Positions 8,040-15,396 of a DNA stretch of 48,189 bases are shown one piece after another. Source of the stretch: Spongiactinospora gelatinilytica (lineage in GTDB: Bacteria; Actinomycetota; Actinomycetes; Streptosporangiales; Streptosporangiaceae); assembly GCF_003236385.1 (NCBI RefSeq), contig NZ_POUA01000012.1:1-48189 (forward strand), written 5' to 3'. Both the position numbers and the translations under genes were made by a program. Every line of letters begins with the position of its first letter. Position 1 is the first letter of the stretch. The notes under the pieces were generated by a model. That model made no database searches and had not been told where the DNA came from. It worked only from the letters and a program-made list of their open reading frames with translations.

Positions 8040-8291
8040 ATGCCTGAGTGGATGGGGCGCGCCGCCTGCCGCGACACCGACCCCGAGCTGTTCTTCCCGA
8101 TCGGCACCACCGGCCCCGCAGCAGCACAGATCGACGACGCCAAGACCATCTGCCGCTCCTGCCCCGTCGCCGAGCCGTGCCGCGACCACGCCCACGCCAT
8201 CGGCACCCGCGACGGCATCTGGGGCGGCCTCACCGAAACCGAACGCGCCAACCTGCGCCGCAGACTCCAGAGAGCGAGACACCGCGCATGA
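8040..8291 (+). CDS. WhiB-family iron-sulfur transcription factor
   Basis: An 83-residue Wbl protein, a family that binds a [4Fe-4S] cluster and partners with sigma factors in actinobacteria. The four cluster Cys are Cys10, Cys38, Cys41 and Cys47 (ICRSCPVAEPC). The turn motif DGIWGG (about 58-63) and a basic C-terminal tail (RANLRRRLQRARHR) complete the family pattern. ATG 8040 follows GGTGAGAGCC. Its TGA overlaps the ATG of the next gene (ATGA). Mobile elements and phages of actinobacteria often carry such a gene; here it probably regulates element functions (inference). Confidence 0.92.
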   Translation: MPEWMGRAACRDTDPELFFPIGTTGPAAAQIDDAKTICRSCPVAEPCRDHAHAIGTRDGIWGGLTETERANLRRRLQRARHRA

Positions 8292-9118
8292 CCCGCATCG
8301 ACCTGCCCACCAGCGACCTGCACCAGCTCCTCTCCCCGGTCCTCCCGCACGCCTCCACCGACGAGCTCAGCCCCGAGCTGGGCGTCGCCCGCCTGGAAGC
8401 CCGCAACGGAACCATCCACGCCGTCGCCACCGACCGCCGCACGCTGGCCGCCACCCGCCTGCTCGGCGGTGACGCCGTGCAGGACTTCGCCCTCACCGTC
8501 ACCCGCGAGGACGCCGCCGGGCTGCTCAAGCTGTTCCCGCACTCCAAGGACTACGACCCCGAGCTGCGCCTGGTCGTCGACGAGGTGCCCGTCACCACCG
8601 ACGACGGCACCACCTACGCCCTCGGCATCCGCATCGACAGCGAAGACGGCAAACGCAACCTCCGCCGTGGCCCGATCCGCGACCTGGCCAAGTACGTCAC
8701 CATGCCGGTCCCCCCGGACATGCAGCGCCGTACCTACTGGCGTCTGCTCGCCAGAGGCGACCGCTGGTCGTTGATCCTGCTCACCCAGGGGCGCGAGGGG
8801 GAGCCGCCCGAGCCTCACCCGTATCTACCGCAGCCGCGCCTGAATCCGGAGTGGCTGATCAAGATGGGGGACGGCCTGCGCCCGGATGACCTGCTCCACG
8901 ACCGCATCCGCCGTCACCTCTGGGCGCACGCCCAGCACGAACCCAGCATCGAGGTCCGCGACGCCGCCTCGCGCGCCACCACCGCCGCCATCGGTCCTGG
9001 ACGAACTCGGCATCGACATCACCAGCCTCACCACCGCCAAGAGGCCCGAAGAACAGGACGACGACGCCCTGTGGCACGACATGGTCGAGATCCTCAACAA
9101 AGCCGGGCTCGACCTTGA
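8288..9118 (+). CDS. Sliding-clamp (DnaN)-like protein with frameshifted C-terminus
   Basis: Residues 1-90 resemble a domain of the DNA polymerase III beta clamp: LHQLLSPVLPHASTDEL, LGVARLEARNGTIHAVATDR, RTLAATRLLGG. The following part (REDAAGLLKLFPHSKDYDPE, DEVPVTTDDGTTYALGI) fits the clamp-like pattern more loosely. The total is 276 residues, shorter than a chromosomal clamp of about 370-390. From about 8985 the frame loses protein-like character, while the frame one base over reads SVLDELGIDITSLTTAKRP and LDLDDADITARRLLAS to about 9160. An indel near 8990 therefore probably broke the end. It overlaps the WhiB gene by four bases. Confidence 0.6.
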   Translation: MTRIDLPTSDLHQLLSPVLPHASTDELSPELGVARLEARNGTIHAVATDRRTLAATRLLGGDAVQDFALTVTREDAAGLLKLFPHSKDYDPELRLVVDEVPVTTDDGTTYALGIRIDSEDGKRNLRRGPIRDLAKYVTMPVPPDMQRRTYWRLLARGDRWSLILLTQGREGEPPEPHPYLPQPRLNPEWLIKMGDGLRPDDLLHDRIRRHLWAHAQHEPSIEVRDAASRATTAAIGPGRTRHRHHQPHHRQEARRTGRRRPVARHGRDPQQSRARP

Positions 9119-9250
9119 CGACGCCGACATCACAGCCCGCCGCCTCCTCGCTTCACGCTGGTGCCGCAACTGCGGACCGAGCTGGAGGTGCGCACTCCCG
9201 CCGAGCGCGAGCCCGGACGCGTCTGGCAGGCGGGCCCGGCTCTGAACGCT

Positions 9251-9913
9251 GTGGCGCCCGCGGCCGCGGCCAGGCCGACCAGGGTCGGCTATGCCCGGTG
9301 CAGCACGGCGCAGCAGGAACTGGACAGCCAGCTCGGCGTCCTGAAGGAGGCGGGCTGCGAACCGGTCTTCGCCGAGAAGATCAGCACCCGCGTCGAGCTT
9401 CGGCCGGAGTTCATCCGCGCGATGGACTACGCCCGCACCATCAAGCAGGCCGTCCTGCACCAGCGCGTGATCTTCATGGTGCACGAGATGAAGCGCCTGG
9501 GCCGGGGCGCCGCCGAACTGCTCGCCATCGCCGAGGAACTGCGCCGCCACGACATCGAGCTGGAACTGCCGAGTGGGCCGCTGCAGGGCATCTACAGCCC
9601 CTCAGGGCCCGGGGCGGCGTTGTTCGCCTTCTTCGCCGGGATGGCCGAGTCCGAACGGGAGTACATCCGGGAGAAGTCCCTCGAAGGCCAAGCATCGGCC
9701 CGCGAACGGGGCCGGCACGGCGGCCGTCCGAAGGTGTTCGACGACGACATGATCGCCTACGCCCGGTCGCTGCGCGCCCGGGGCGTGGCGGTGCCGGACA
9801 TCGCCCGCAAGCTGGTCATCCCCGCGGGTAAGAACAAGGGCCGGCACCCCTCGGTGGCCAGCGTCTACCGCATCCTGGCCGGGAGCGAGACGGTCCTGGC
9901 GGCCTCGGGTTGA
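9251..9913 (+). CDS. Serine recombinase (resolvase/invertase family)
   Basis: A 220-residue recombinase from GTG 9251, with the open frame reaching 9161. The catalytic domain starts at once with RVGYARCSTAQQELDSQL, where the nucleophile Ser is about residue 18 from this start. It continues with VFAEKIST, FMVHEMKRLGRGAAELLAIA, and a long helix with MAESEREYIREKSLEGQASA. A C-terminal Hin-type HTH follows (DDDMIAYARSLRARGVAVPD, then HPSVASVYRILAG). Family members of this form are common on actinomycete plasmids and integrative elements. All catalytic-domain landmarks look intact, unlike the tyrosine integrase at the other end of the element. A hairpin follows the stop. Confidence 0.88.
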   Translation: MAPAAAARPTRVGYARCSTAQQELDSQLGVLKEAGCEPVFAEKISTRVELRPEFIRAMDYARTIKQAVLHQRVIFMVHEMKRLGRGAAELLAIAEELRRHDIELELPSGPLQGIYSPSGPGAALFAFFAGMAESEREYIREKSLEGQASARERGRHGGRPKVFDDDMIAYARSLRARGVAVPDIARKLVIPAGKNKGRHPSVASVYRILAGSETVLAASG

Positions 9914-9923
9914 GGCGGGCTCG

Positions 9924-9946
9924 CGGGTAAGGCGATGGCTTACCCG
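9924..9946. terminator. Hairpin after the serine recombinase
   Basis: CGGGTAAG and CTTACCCG form an 8-bp stem around a 7-base loop, between the convergent recombinase and the 9972-10535 gene. There is no T-run, so it is only a probable terminator. Confidence 0.45.
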
Positions 9947-9971
9947 GTCAGCAGACCCGTACGGGGCTGGT

Positions 9972-10535
9972 CTACCTGCTGTAGGCGTCCTTGCGGGGCA
10001 GTGGCCCGACGTCGGTGTGGCGACCGGGACGGAGGGCGGCGTGGCGTTGTCCGGGGCCGGGGCCGATGCTTCGCTGGGCGAGGGCGTCGGCGATCGCACC
10101 GGTGGTGAAGGCGTAGACGGCCTTGTGCAGGACATCGATGACGAGTTCCTTGCGGGACCAGGTGGAAGGCGGGGCGCCGACGCCGGTGGCGTTTTCGAGG
10201 ATCTGGTCGTTGGTCAGGCGCACGACGGTGAACTTCGCCGAGGCGACCGGTCCGCGCAGTCCGGCATGGGCCATGACCGAGCGCAGCACGCCGAGGAGGG
10301 CGGCTTGGCCGAAGTGCATGGCCCAGTTCACCGGCACAGGCTGCTCGCCGGGACGTTCAGGCAGGCCGGTCAGCCGCTGCAGGACGCGTGCGGGTACATG
10401 GGAGTCGGGCCGTTTGGTGATGGCCTGTTCGAGTTTCTCGCCCAGGGTCATCATGATGCCTCCGGCAGTGCCAGCGATCAGTCCCTGCCACAGCGCTTGC
10501 TTCATCATGCCGTGGCGGGTACCCGGCGGTGGCAT
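9972..10535 (-). CDS. Hypothetical membrane-associated protein
   Basis: I do not recognise this family with confidence. The 187-residue product has a Gly-rich hydrophobic N-terminus (ALWQGLIAGTAGGIMMTLG), a soluble section (PDSHVPARVLQRLTGLPERP) and a second hydrophobic helix (MHFGQAALLGVLRSVMA). A conserved-looking motif LTNDQILENATG follows, and then VIDVLHKAVYAFTTGAIADAL. ATG 10535 is preferred because AGGGATAAAG precedes it; ATG 10508 is an alternative. It lies downstream of and codirectional with ctaG, with phased direct repeats in between that may carry its own promoter. Confidence 0.55.
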   Translation of the reverse strand: MPPPGTRHGMMKQALWQGLIAGTAGGIMMTLGEKLEQAITKRPDSHVPARVLQRLTGLPERPGEQPVPVNWAMHFGQAALLGVLRSVMAHAGLRGPVASAKFTVVRLTNDQILENATGVGAPPSTWSRKELVIDVLHKAVYAFTTGAIADALAQRSIGPGPGQRHAALRPGRHTDVGPLPRKDAYSR

Positions 10536-10598
10536 CTTTATCCCTGGTCCGCCGGCCTGTCGCCCCTTCCACGACGCGGCCCACATGTCCTCTCCGAC

Positions 10599-10638
10599 CT
10601 ACCGCGCATCTACCGAGTTCTACCGCGGGTCTACGGCG
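10599..10638. repeat. Four phased direct repeats of CTACCG
   Basis: CTACCG occurs at 10599, 10610 and 10620, and CTACGG at 10631. The spacing is 10-11 bp, one helical turn, on one face of the DNA. They lie 64-104 bp upstream of the 9972-10535 gene and touch the ctaG stop. Regulators of the OmpR class bind such arrays; the binding protein here is unknown. Confidence 0.45.
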
Positions 10639-11632
10639 CCGTCCGGTGGTCCGTTACCGGTTGTCGAGAGCCTGAACCATGCAGGCCTCCTGAGCTTTGT
10701 GCTGCGGGTGTCGGCAGGTGCCCGTGGGTGTCACGCCGGACCGAGCGTGGGCGCCAGGGCCACCCCCCGATGGCCTGTCCAGCGGTGGCTGGTCTGGCGG
10801 CATGGCGACGGTGGAGTCGAGCATGGGCGCGGCCGGTCGCGGTGTACCACTGGTACGCCAGCACGGCGGCCAGGGCGAGTTCGACCAGATCGCCGCCGTA
10901 GTACATGAGTTGCGCCCCGGCCTGCAGGTCGGCGACGGCGAAGCCGGTGCCCGGCGGCGGAGCGGTGTACAGCGTCTTGGCCAAGATGGCGTGGGCGGCG
11001 CCGGCAACCAGCAGCGTCGATCCGCGCAGCCACAGGCTCCAGCGGCGTCGGACAGGGTCGAGCTGGCAGATCGCGGCGGTGAACAGCACTCCGGCGGCCA
11101 CCACGTGCAGGTGCACGAGCGCGTGCAGCAGGGGCTGGTGGTGGGTGGCGGCCAGCAGCGGCGTGCGGTACAGCGCCCAGAGTCCGCCCATGTCCAGCAC
11201 CGCCGCGACCGGCGCGAACATCAGCACGGTGGCCGCGCGTGAGTGCGCCACCGTCAGGAGGACGCGCCGCGGCCGCGACGGGCGCAGCACCCGCAGCGCC
11301 AGGGTGAGGGGACGGGCGCACACCAGCAGCAGCGGCGCGATCATCCCGGCCAGCAGGTGCTGAGCCATATGCGCGGTGAACGCCCCACCCGGCGGCGGCG
11401 CGATCACCGCAGCCGCCAGCGCGGCGCCGCCGATGGCGAAGTAGGCGTCACGCCGGTGGGGCCAGGCGTCCCCGCGACGGCGCAGCCGACCGGCGGCGGC
11501 CAGGTAGACCAGCGCTGCCGCCACCGCGGCCCCCACGGCCAGGACCGGCAGCAGTACCGGTAGCAGGGCCGGCAGTTGGTCGGCGCCGCCGCCGGCAGGC
11601 CCGGGGCCATGCTCGTGCGGCGGGTGCGTCAT
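10631..11632 (-). CDS. ctaG: CtaG-type cytochrome c oxidase assembly membrane protein
   Basis: A polytopic membrane protein of the caa3-oxidase CtaG family, implicated in copper delivery to cytochrome oxidase. About seven hydrophobic segments are visible between residues 20 and 270. The family core is HMAQHLLAGMIAPLLLVCAR and LHALVHLHVVAAGVLFTAAI, with His residues in membrane segments that could bind metal, and the late motif AQLMYYGGDLVELALAAVLA. The last 60 residues are a basic, Pro/Gly-rich tail with no family match, unusually long. Its ATG overlaps the stop of the DUF2243 gene (ATGA), so the two form an operon. No cytochrome oxidase subunits are nearby. Confidence 0.85.
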   Translation of the reverse strand: MTHPPHEHGPGPAGGGADQLPALLPVLLPVLAVGAAVAAALVYLAAAGRLRRRGDAWPHRRDAYFAIGGAALAAAVIAPPPGGAFTAHMAQHLLAGMIAPLLLVCARPLTLALRVLRPSRPRRVLLTVAHSRAATVLMFAPVAAVLDMGGLWALYRTPLLAATHHQPLLHALVHLHVVAAGVLFTAAICQLDPVRRRWSLWLRGSTLLVAGAAHAILAKTLYTAPPPGTGFAVADLQAGAQLMYYGGDLVELALAAVLAYQWYTATGRAHARLHRRHAARPATAGQAIGGWPWRPRSVRRDTHGHLPTPAAQSSGGLHGSGSRQPVTDHRTAP

Positions 11633-12216
11633 CGGCCACCGCCGCCCGGACGCGGTGCCGCCGGACCGGCCGGACCCTCACCTGCGCCACCGGATGCGTC
11701 ATCGGGTGTGTCATCGGTTGCGCCGCGCGCACCGGCGGAGCCGCCGGTGGCACGGGCCGCCCGCACGGCCAGCACGACGCCGCCGGCCAGCAGCACCAGT
11801 CCGGCGCCGTTCCACACCAGGTCGTAGGGCAGCAGATCCGGGACACCGTTACGGATCTGGTGCAAGCGCAGCAGCTTATGATCGACCACGCCGTCGAACA
11901 GCTGGAAGCCGCCCAATCCCAGTAGCAACCCCGCCCAGGCGTGCGGCGCCGACAACGCTCGGCGGCGGCGCAGATCCGCCCACATCACGAACCCCGTCAC
12001 CAGCGCCAGCAATTCGGCGGTATGCAACAGCCCGTCGCTCAGCAGCCCGACCGCCAGGGTGGAGCGATCGAAGAAGTGATGCCAGCCCAGCAGCTGATGG
12101 AAAACGATCTCATCGACGGCCGCCATCACCGCCACCCCGATCAACGCCGCAGCGGCAAGCGATCGGCCACGCTCCGCCACGTGCAGCCCGGTCGACCGCT
12201 GCGCCGCCTGACTCAT
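11629..12216 (-). CDS. DUF2243 membrane protein
   Basis: A 195-residue protein with four hydrophobic segments. Its DUF2243 features are AAVDEIVFHQLLGWHHFFD, LLSDGLLHTAELLALVTGF, and the final GGFQLFDGVVDHKLLRLHQI with conserved His and Asp. The C-terminal 35 residues are disordered Gly/Pro/Ala-rich. DUF2243 genes are often paired with ctaG-like genes in actinobacteria, as here with a 4-base overlap. His-rich membrane faces suggest a metal- or heme-related role, but no function is established. It is first gene of the operon; AAGGGAAATTCCG lies just upstream of the ATG. Confidence 0.85.
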   Translation of the reverse strand: MSQAAQRSTGLHVAERGRSLAAAALIGVAVMAAVDEIVFHQLLGWHHFFDRSTLAVGLLSDGLLHTAELLALVTGFVMWADLRRRRALSAPHAWAGLLLGLGGFQLFDGVVDHKLLRLHQIRNGVPDLLPYDLVWNGAGLVLLAGGVVLAVRAARATGGSAGARGATDDTPDDASGGAGEGPAGPAAPRPGGGGR

Positions 12217-12535
12217 GATCGGAATTTCCCTTCGTCAAAACAGCTTCCGGAGCAGAATCCGAATTTCTACCCGCCGCACACGCGATCACACGCTCCGCCG
12301 CCCCCGGCCATGACACCCGGTCACGGCAGCGCCGCTCTGGCCTGACCGCCTGATGCCGCCTCACCGGCCACCGCTGCCTCGGCGACGAGCCCGGCAACCA
12401 CCATCTCCTCTACGTCCTGAGCATCGCGCCGGCGCCCACCGTACCGAGCCCCACGCACCGCGGGGTCCACCACTGCCTGACCCTCACCCAGCTCACCTCC
12501 GCGCGGCAGCCTGATCAGGCGCTGGGAAGCGATAC
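12217..12535. other. Gap between DUF2243 and mobile-element debris
   Basis: The 12217-12290 part is AT-richer than its surroundings (aattt, aaaacagcttcc) and probably holds the promoter of the DUF2243-ctaG operon. From about 12350 to 12500 one plus frame reads like protein (CLGDEPGNHHLLYVLSIAPA) without a start. It may be the decayed end of a lost gene that I cannot identify. Confidence 0.4.
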
Positions 12536-12962
12536 TCAGGCGCTGTCGTGGGCGCCGTCGTGGAAGGGACGCAAACCCCCGGCCACATCAGCGCGGGAGA
12601 AGGCGTAGCGGCTCAGAAAGTTGATGTGGTCGTACTGCATCGGCGACAGCCGCGCGCACATCTCGTCCGTGACCGGGAAGCCCTGCTCACGCGGGCGCTT
12701 GACCGCAGCATCCAGATACAGGCTGTTCCACCAGATGACCGCGTTCAACGCCAGGCCCAGACTGCCCAGCTGATCCTCCAGACCTTCGCGGTAGCGCTGG
12801 CGCAGCTGGCCCCGGTTGCCGAAGGCGATCTTCCGGGCCAGGCGGTGGCATACGCGCCCTCCAGCGCGCCGGCGAGCTCGGCCAGATGCCCGGCCGGTTC
12901 GACCTCCAGCTCCAGCGAGGTGAGGACATGCGGTCGCGCCTGCCGCCACGCATCCCCGTCAG
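12536..12962 (-). mobile_element. Collapsed Tn3-family transposase remnant
   Basis: On the minus strand, 12536 to about 12840 encodes the conserved C-terminus of a Tn3-family TnpA: RKIAFGNRGQLRQRYREGLE, LGLALNAVIWWNSLYLDAAV, LSPMQYDHINFLSRYAFS. The adjoining 12842-12962, in a different frame, reads ADGDAWRQARPHVLTSLELE and HLAELAGALEGAY. This resembles a TnpA segment that normally lies several hundred residues further N-terminal. A large internal deletion with a frame change has fused the two. The catalytic DDE region is gone. The upstream end runs directly into a truncated group II intron ORF on the other strand. Confidence 0.75.
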
Positions 12963-13615
12963 CGGTCTCGCCCGTGCTGGCCAACCTGTTCCTGCACTAC
13001 GCCTTCGACATGTGGATGGCGCGGAGGTTTCCGTCCGTGTCGTTCGAGCGCTATGTCGACGATGTGGTGGTGCATTGCCGCAGCGAAGACCAGGCCCGCA
13101 TGCTGGCCATGGCGATCGGCGAGCGGATGGAGCAGGTCGGGCTGCGGTTACACCCGGACAAGACCCGGATCGTCTACTGCAAGGACGGCCGACGCAAGAG
13201 CTCTTTCGAGCACACCGCGTTCGACTTCCCGGGGTTGACCTTCCGGGCACGAGGGGTGCGCGGCAGGAACGGGGCGGTGTTCACCGGTTTCGGCCCGGCG
13301 GTCAGCAAGACCGCCATGAAGAAGATGAGCGAACAGGTGCGGTCCTGGCGGCTGCACCGCCGCACCACCGCCTCCGAGCGGGACCTGGCACGGTGGATCA
13401 ACCCCATCGTGTCAGGCTGGATGAACTACTACGGCCGGTTCTACCGGTCGGAGCTTCATCCACTGCTGCGGCGCATCAACGCCTACCTGGTGCGCTGGAT
13501 GAGGAAGAAGTACAAGCGGCTAAGGACCTTCAAGAAGGCCCTCGCGGCCTGGGACCGGACCATCCGCCAATACCCGCGCTTCTTCGCGCACTGGCGGTGG
13601 GTATCCGGGTTCTGA
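12963..13615 (+). pseudogene. 5'-truncated group II intron reverse transcriptase/maturase
   Basis: Only the C-terminal half remains. The first recognisable residues, VSPVLANLFLHYAFDMWM, are RT motif 4-5 territory. FERYVDDVVVHC contains the YxDD catalytic motif and GLRLHPDKTRIVYCKD is RT block 6-7. The thumb and maturase domain follow: DLARWINPIVSGWMNYYGRF and LVRWMRKKYKRLRTFKKALA, ending RFFAHWRWVSGF. No HNH endonuclease follows. All upstream RT blocks and intron domains I-III are missing because the sequence switches abruptly to Tn3 debris near 12960. No start codon is credible. The intact 3' ribozyme domain at 13631-13664 confirms the identity. Confidence 0.88.
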
Positions 13616-13630
13616 CGGTGAGGTTGAGAA

Positions 13631-13664
13631 GAGCCCGGTGACGGGAGACCGTCACGTCGGGATC
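13631..13664 (+). ncRNA. Group II intron domain V
   Basis: A 34-base hairpin starting GAGCCCGGTGACGG, closed by a GAGA tetraloop (GNRA class) and returning CCGTCACGTCGGGATC. It has the catalytic AGC near the 5' strand and a two-base CG bulge in the 3' strand. Length, loop and bulge match canonical domain V. It begins 15 bases after the maturase stop, as expected. Confidence 0.85.
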
Positions 13665-13667
13665 TGT

Positions 13668-13704
13668 GGGAGCCCGGAGGTGAGACTCCTCCGGGCGACC
13701 CGAC
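13668..13704 (+). ncRNA. Probable group II intron domain VI
   Basis: GCCCGGAGG pairs with CCTCCGGGC around a 7-base loop, and an outer GGG/CCC stem leaves an unpaired GA on the 3' side (A at 13698), the likely branch-point A. The exact 3' end of the intron, near 13704-13710, is uncertain. Confidence 0.6.
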
Positions 13705-13710
13705 CTCTAT

Positions 13711-14024
13711 GTCATCAGGTCAACGCGAGACTTGCGATCGTGCTGTGACCAGCAGGCCTCACTCCGGGGATGAAAAAGGCTCAAGGATGCCCGGAGGCCC
13801 ACTGCCGTCCGGTGAATGAGCACATTCCGGACCATCTTCTGAATCCGAGGTTTCTTCACTCACCCTCCCGCCTGCCCCCGATCCGGCTAGAGTGCCCCGT
13901 CGCTACATCCGTAGTCGGACAACTACCAACCGTCGGAATATGGGCTGAATGTGGATATAGCTCAACCAAGACCGCAGCCGCGAGCCGTCCTACGCCCTGT
14001 CGTTCGCCTGAGGCAGCACAGCGA
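13711..14024. other. Gap after the group II intron
   Basis: No gene or recognisable remnant is seen. It presumably begins with the 3' flanking sequence of the intron. Confidence 0.5.
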
Positions 14025-14056
14025 AGCGGCCCTACCCCGGGAGGGATGGGGCCGCT
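14025..14056 (-). terminator. Hairpin downstream of the small secreted protein gene
   Basis: AGCGGCCC pairs with GGGCCGCT around a partly pairing G/C-rich centre. It lies about 37 bases past the stop of the 14093-14407 gene and is its probable terminator; there is no T-tract. Confidence 0.5.
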
Positions 14057-14092
14057 CGCCGCCGCAGGGGGAAATCGACTGCGGAGCCGACG

Positions 14093-14407
14093 TCAGCAGA
14101 GCCAGATCCCCGACACGATGAAGGGATAGCTGTTGTGGGTGTACTCGGAGACCTGTCCGGCGGACACGCAGGGGCCTGCTTCGTACCAGGAGCCCATGCC
14201 GGAATTGGGGTTGGGATGGGTGACGTAGATGAGAACGCCGTACCGGGCGTAGCCGCTGCAGACCGCCCAGGCGGTGTTGGTGCCCTGGTACCTGCCGACC
14301 GAGCAGCCCGGGTCGGAGGCACTTGCCGGAGAGGCCGCGCCGAAGATCGCGGTGACGGCGAGGAGAGCTGTGGCGGACAGGGCCGCGGCGTGCTTTCTGA
14401 GGTGCAT
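14093..14407 (-). CDS. Small secreted cysteine-containing protein
   Basis: A 104-residue exported protein of unknown function. The signal peptide is clear: MHLRKHAAALSATALLAVTA, with AxA cleavage near SPASASD at about 31. The mature part (about 73 residues) has four Cys (GCSVG, VCSGY, GPCVS and a C-terminal WLC), enough for two disulfides, and is rich in Tyr, Ser and Gly. It resembles the many small cysteine-stabilised proteins secreted by actinomycetes, but no family can be named. ATG 14407 follows GGAGGTCAGCA, a strong ribosome site. A hairpin follows the gene. Confidence 0.75.
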   Translation of the reverse strand: MHLRKHAAALSATALLAVTAIFGAASPASASDPGCSVGRYQGTNTAWAVCSGYARYGVLIYVTHPNPNSGMGSWYEAGPCVSAGQVSEYTHNSYPFIVSGIWLC

Positions 14408-14919
14408 TGCTGACCTCCAGCATGTTGGCTGGTGCGTGGACGGTGCCCCGAGGGTGGCACACTTTTAAGAAAGCTTCCTTTTAGAAGATAGATGAAGGCC
14501 GCACGCCGTCAAGGTCGACAACCGCCCCGCACCCCAGCCCTGAGAGGGTGCGAGCCTCCATCGGCCGGTCCCGTGCCGCAGCCCAGCAGATGGTGGAGCG
14601 CGGGCCGGGCACGCCTGCAGACCGGGCATGACGAGAGCCGTCGCTCCTGCGCGCGGAGCGGGGACTTCTGTGTGCCCGGCCGGGGCTACCCTCTATGCGG
14701 GGGCCAGTAGGGGTGGGCCCGGCGCCCAGCCGTGGTGCGGCGCCAGGCCCTCTCGGTGGGGGGACAGGGTCCGCTTACGGTCTGCGGTACCGGCCGGCAC
14801 TGCCGCCACGGGGCGGGGGCTGATCAACCCATCCCTTCGCGTCCCCCGATCGGGAGTTCTGGGGGAAGGCTACCGATGCCGCTTGCCGCCGCACGGCGAC
14901 ACGCCCACGATGGTGCGAT
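14408..14919. other. Gene-free region
   Basis: The first 90 bases form the promoter of the small secreted protein and include an A/T-rich stretch with the near-palindrome GAAAGCTTCC (about 14470-14480). From 14500 to 14919 no frame looks like a real protein. The translations are Arg/Gly/Pro-rich on both strands. Confidence 0.45.
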
Positions 14920-15057
14920 ATGGGCATCCCCCACTGGCTCACCGCCGTCCCCCGCGCCCTGCTGCGCCACCTGCGCCTGGTGCGCACTCACCCGCTCGCC
15001 CTGCACCTGGCGCTGGTCGAGCAGCAGGGGATCTTGGAGAGCCTGCGGGCGGGGTAG
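14920..15057 (+). CDS. Possible 45-residue peptide
   Basis: ATG 14920 opens a frame beginning MGIPHWLTAVPRALLRHLRL and ending LVEQQGILESLRAG. The peptide is Leu/Arg/His-rich and could form an amphipathic helix. There is no good ribosome site and no homologue comes to mind. It is listed because its codons are more regular than the surrounding frames. Confidence 0.25.
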   Translation: MGIPHWLTAVPRALLRHLRLVRTHPLALHLALVEQQGILESLRAG

Positions 15058-15140
15058 GAGATGACGTACCTAGGTGACAGGATTGTGCAGCCGCACCTTA
15101 AAACCTGTGTGCGGCAGGGGGGCAGTACAGGTGCCGCCGG

Positions 15141-15204
15141 GCCTACGCTGGCGTAGGCGGGCCTCCTACCCGGCCAGCCGCGAGCAGTCCCGGTAGGAGG
15201 CCCG
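15141..15204. terminator. Two tandem inverted repeats
   Basis: GCCTACGC-TG-GCGTAGGC (15141-15158) is a perfect 8-bp dyad. It is followed by a 13-bp perfect stem, CGGGCCTCCTACC (15158-15170) with GGTAGGAGGCCCG (15192-15204). Both lie downstream of the 29-residue minus-strand gene and could terminate it. The first dyad could instead be a protein-binding site. Confidence 0.5.
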
Positions 15205-15244
15205 TCACCCGTTACCGGGTGAGATCGTGATCGTCGACCGAGAT

Positions 15245-15334
15245 TTAGATCAGCCAGCCGATCCAGATCACGATGCGGGCGGCCACCCGGAGGATCCGGG
15301 TCTTCCGCCGAGGTCGATCACGGTTGGGTTCCAT
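15245..15334 (-). CDS. 29-residue basic membrane peptide
   Basis: ATG 15332-15334 follows AGAGGAAG at an ideal distance. The product starts with a charged stretch (MEPNRDRPRRKTRILRV) and ends with a hydrophobic, Trp-containing segment (ARIVIWIGWLI), then TAA. This is the layout of a tiny tail-anchored or membrane-surface peptide. It is too short for family assignment. It is divergent from the 15397 gene, with 62 bases between their starts, and is followed by strong hairpins. The ribosome site, charge layout and terminator together argue for a real gene. Confidence 0.55.
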   Translation of the reverse strand: MEPNRDRPRRKTRILRVAARIVIWIGWLI

Positions 15335-15396
15335 GACGGCTTCCTCTTCTTGTGCCTGCCGGGCCATCCGGCAGATCTGACCGGACGGCCGGTGAG

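Noticed and set aside
13770-14129. Plus-strand frame after the group II intron
   Set aside because: Its composition is irregular with no ribosome site, and it overlaps the terminator and end of the secreted protein gene.
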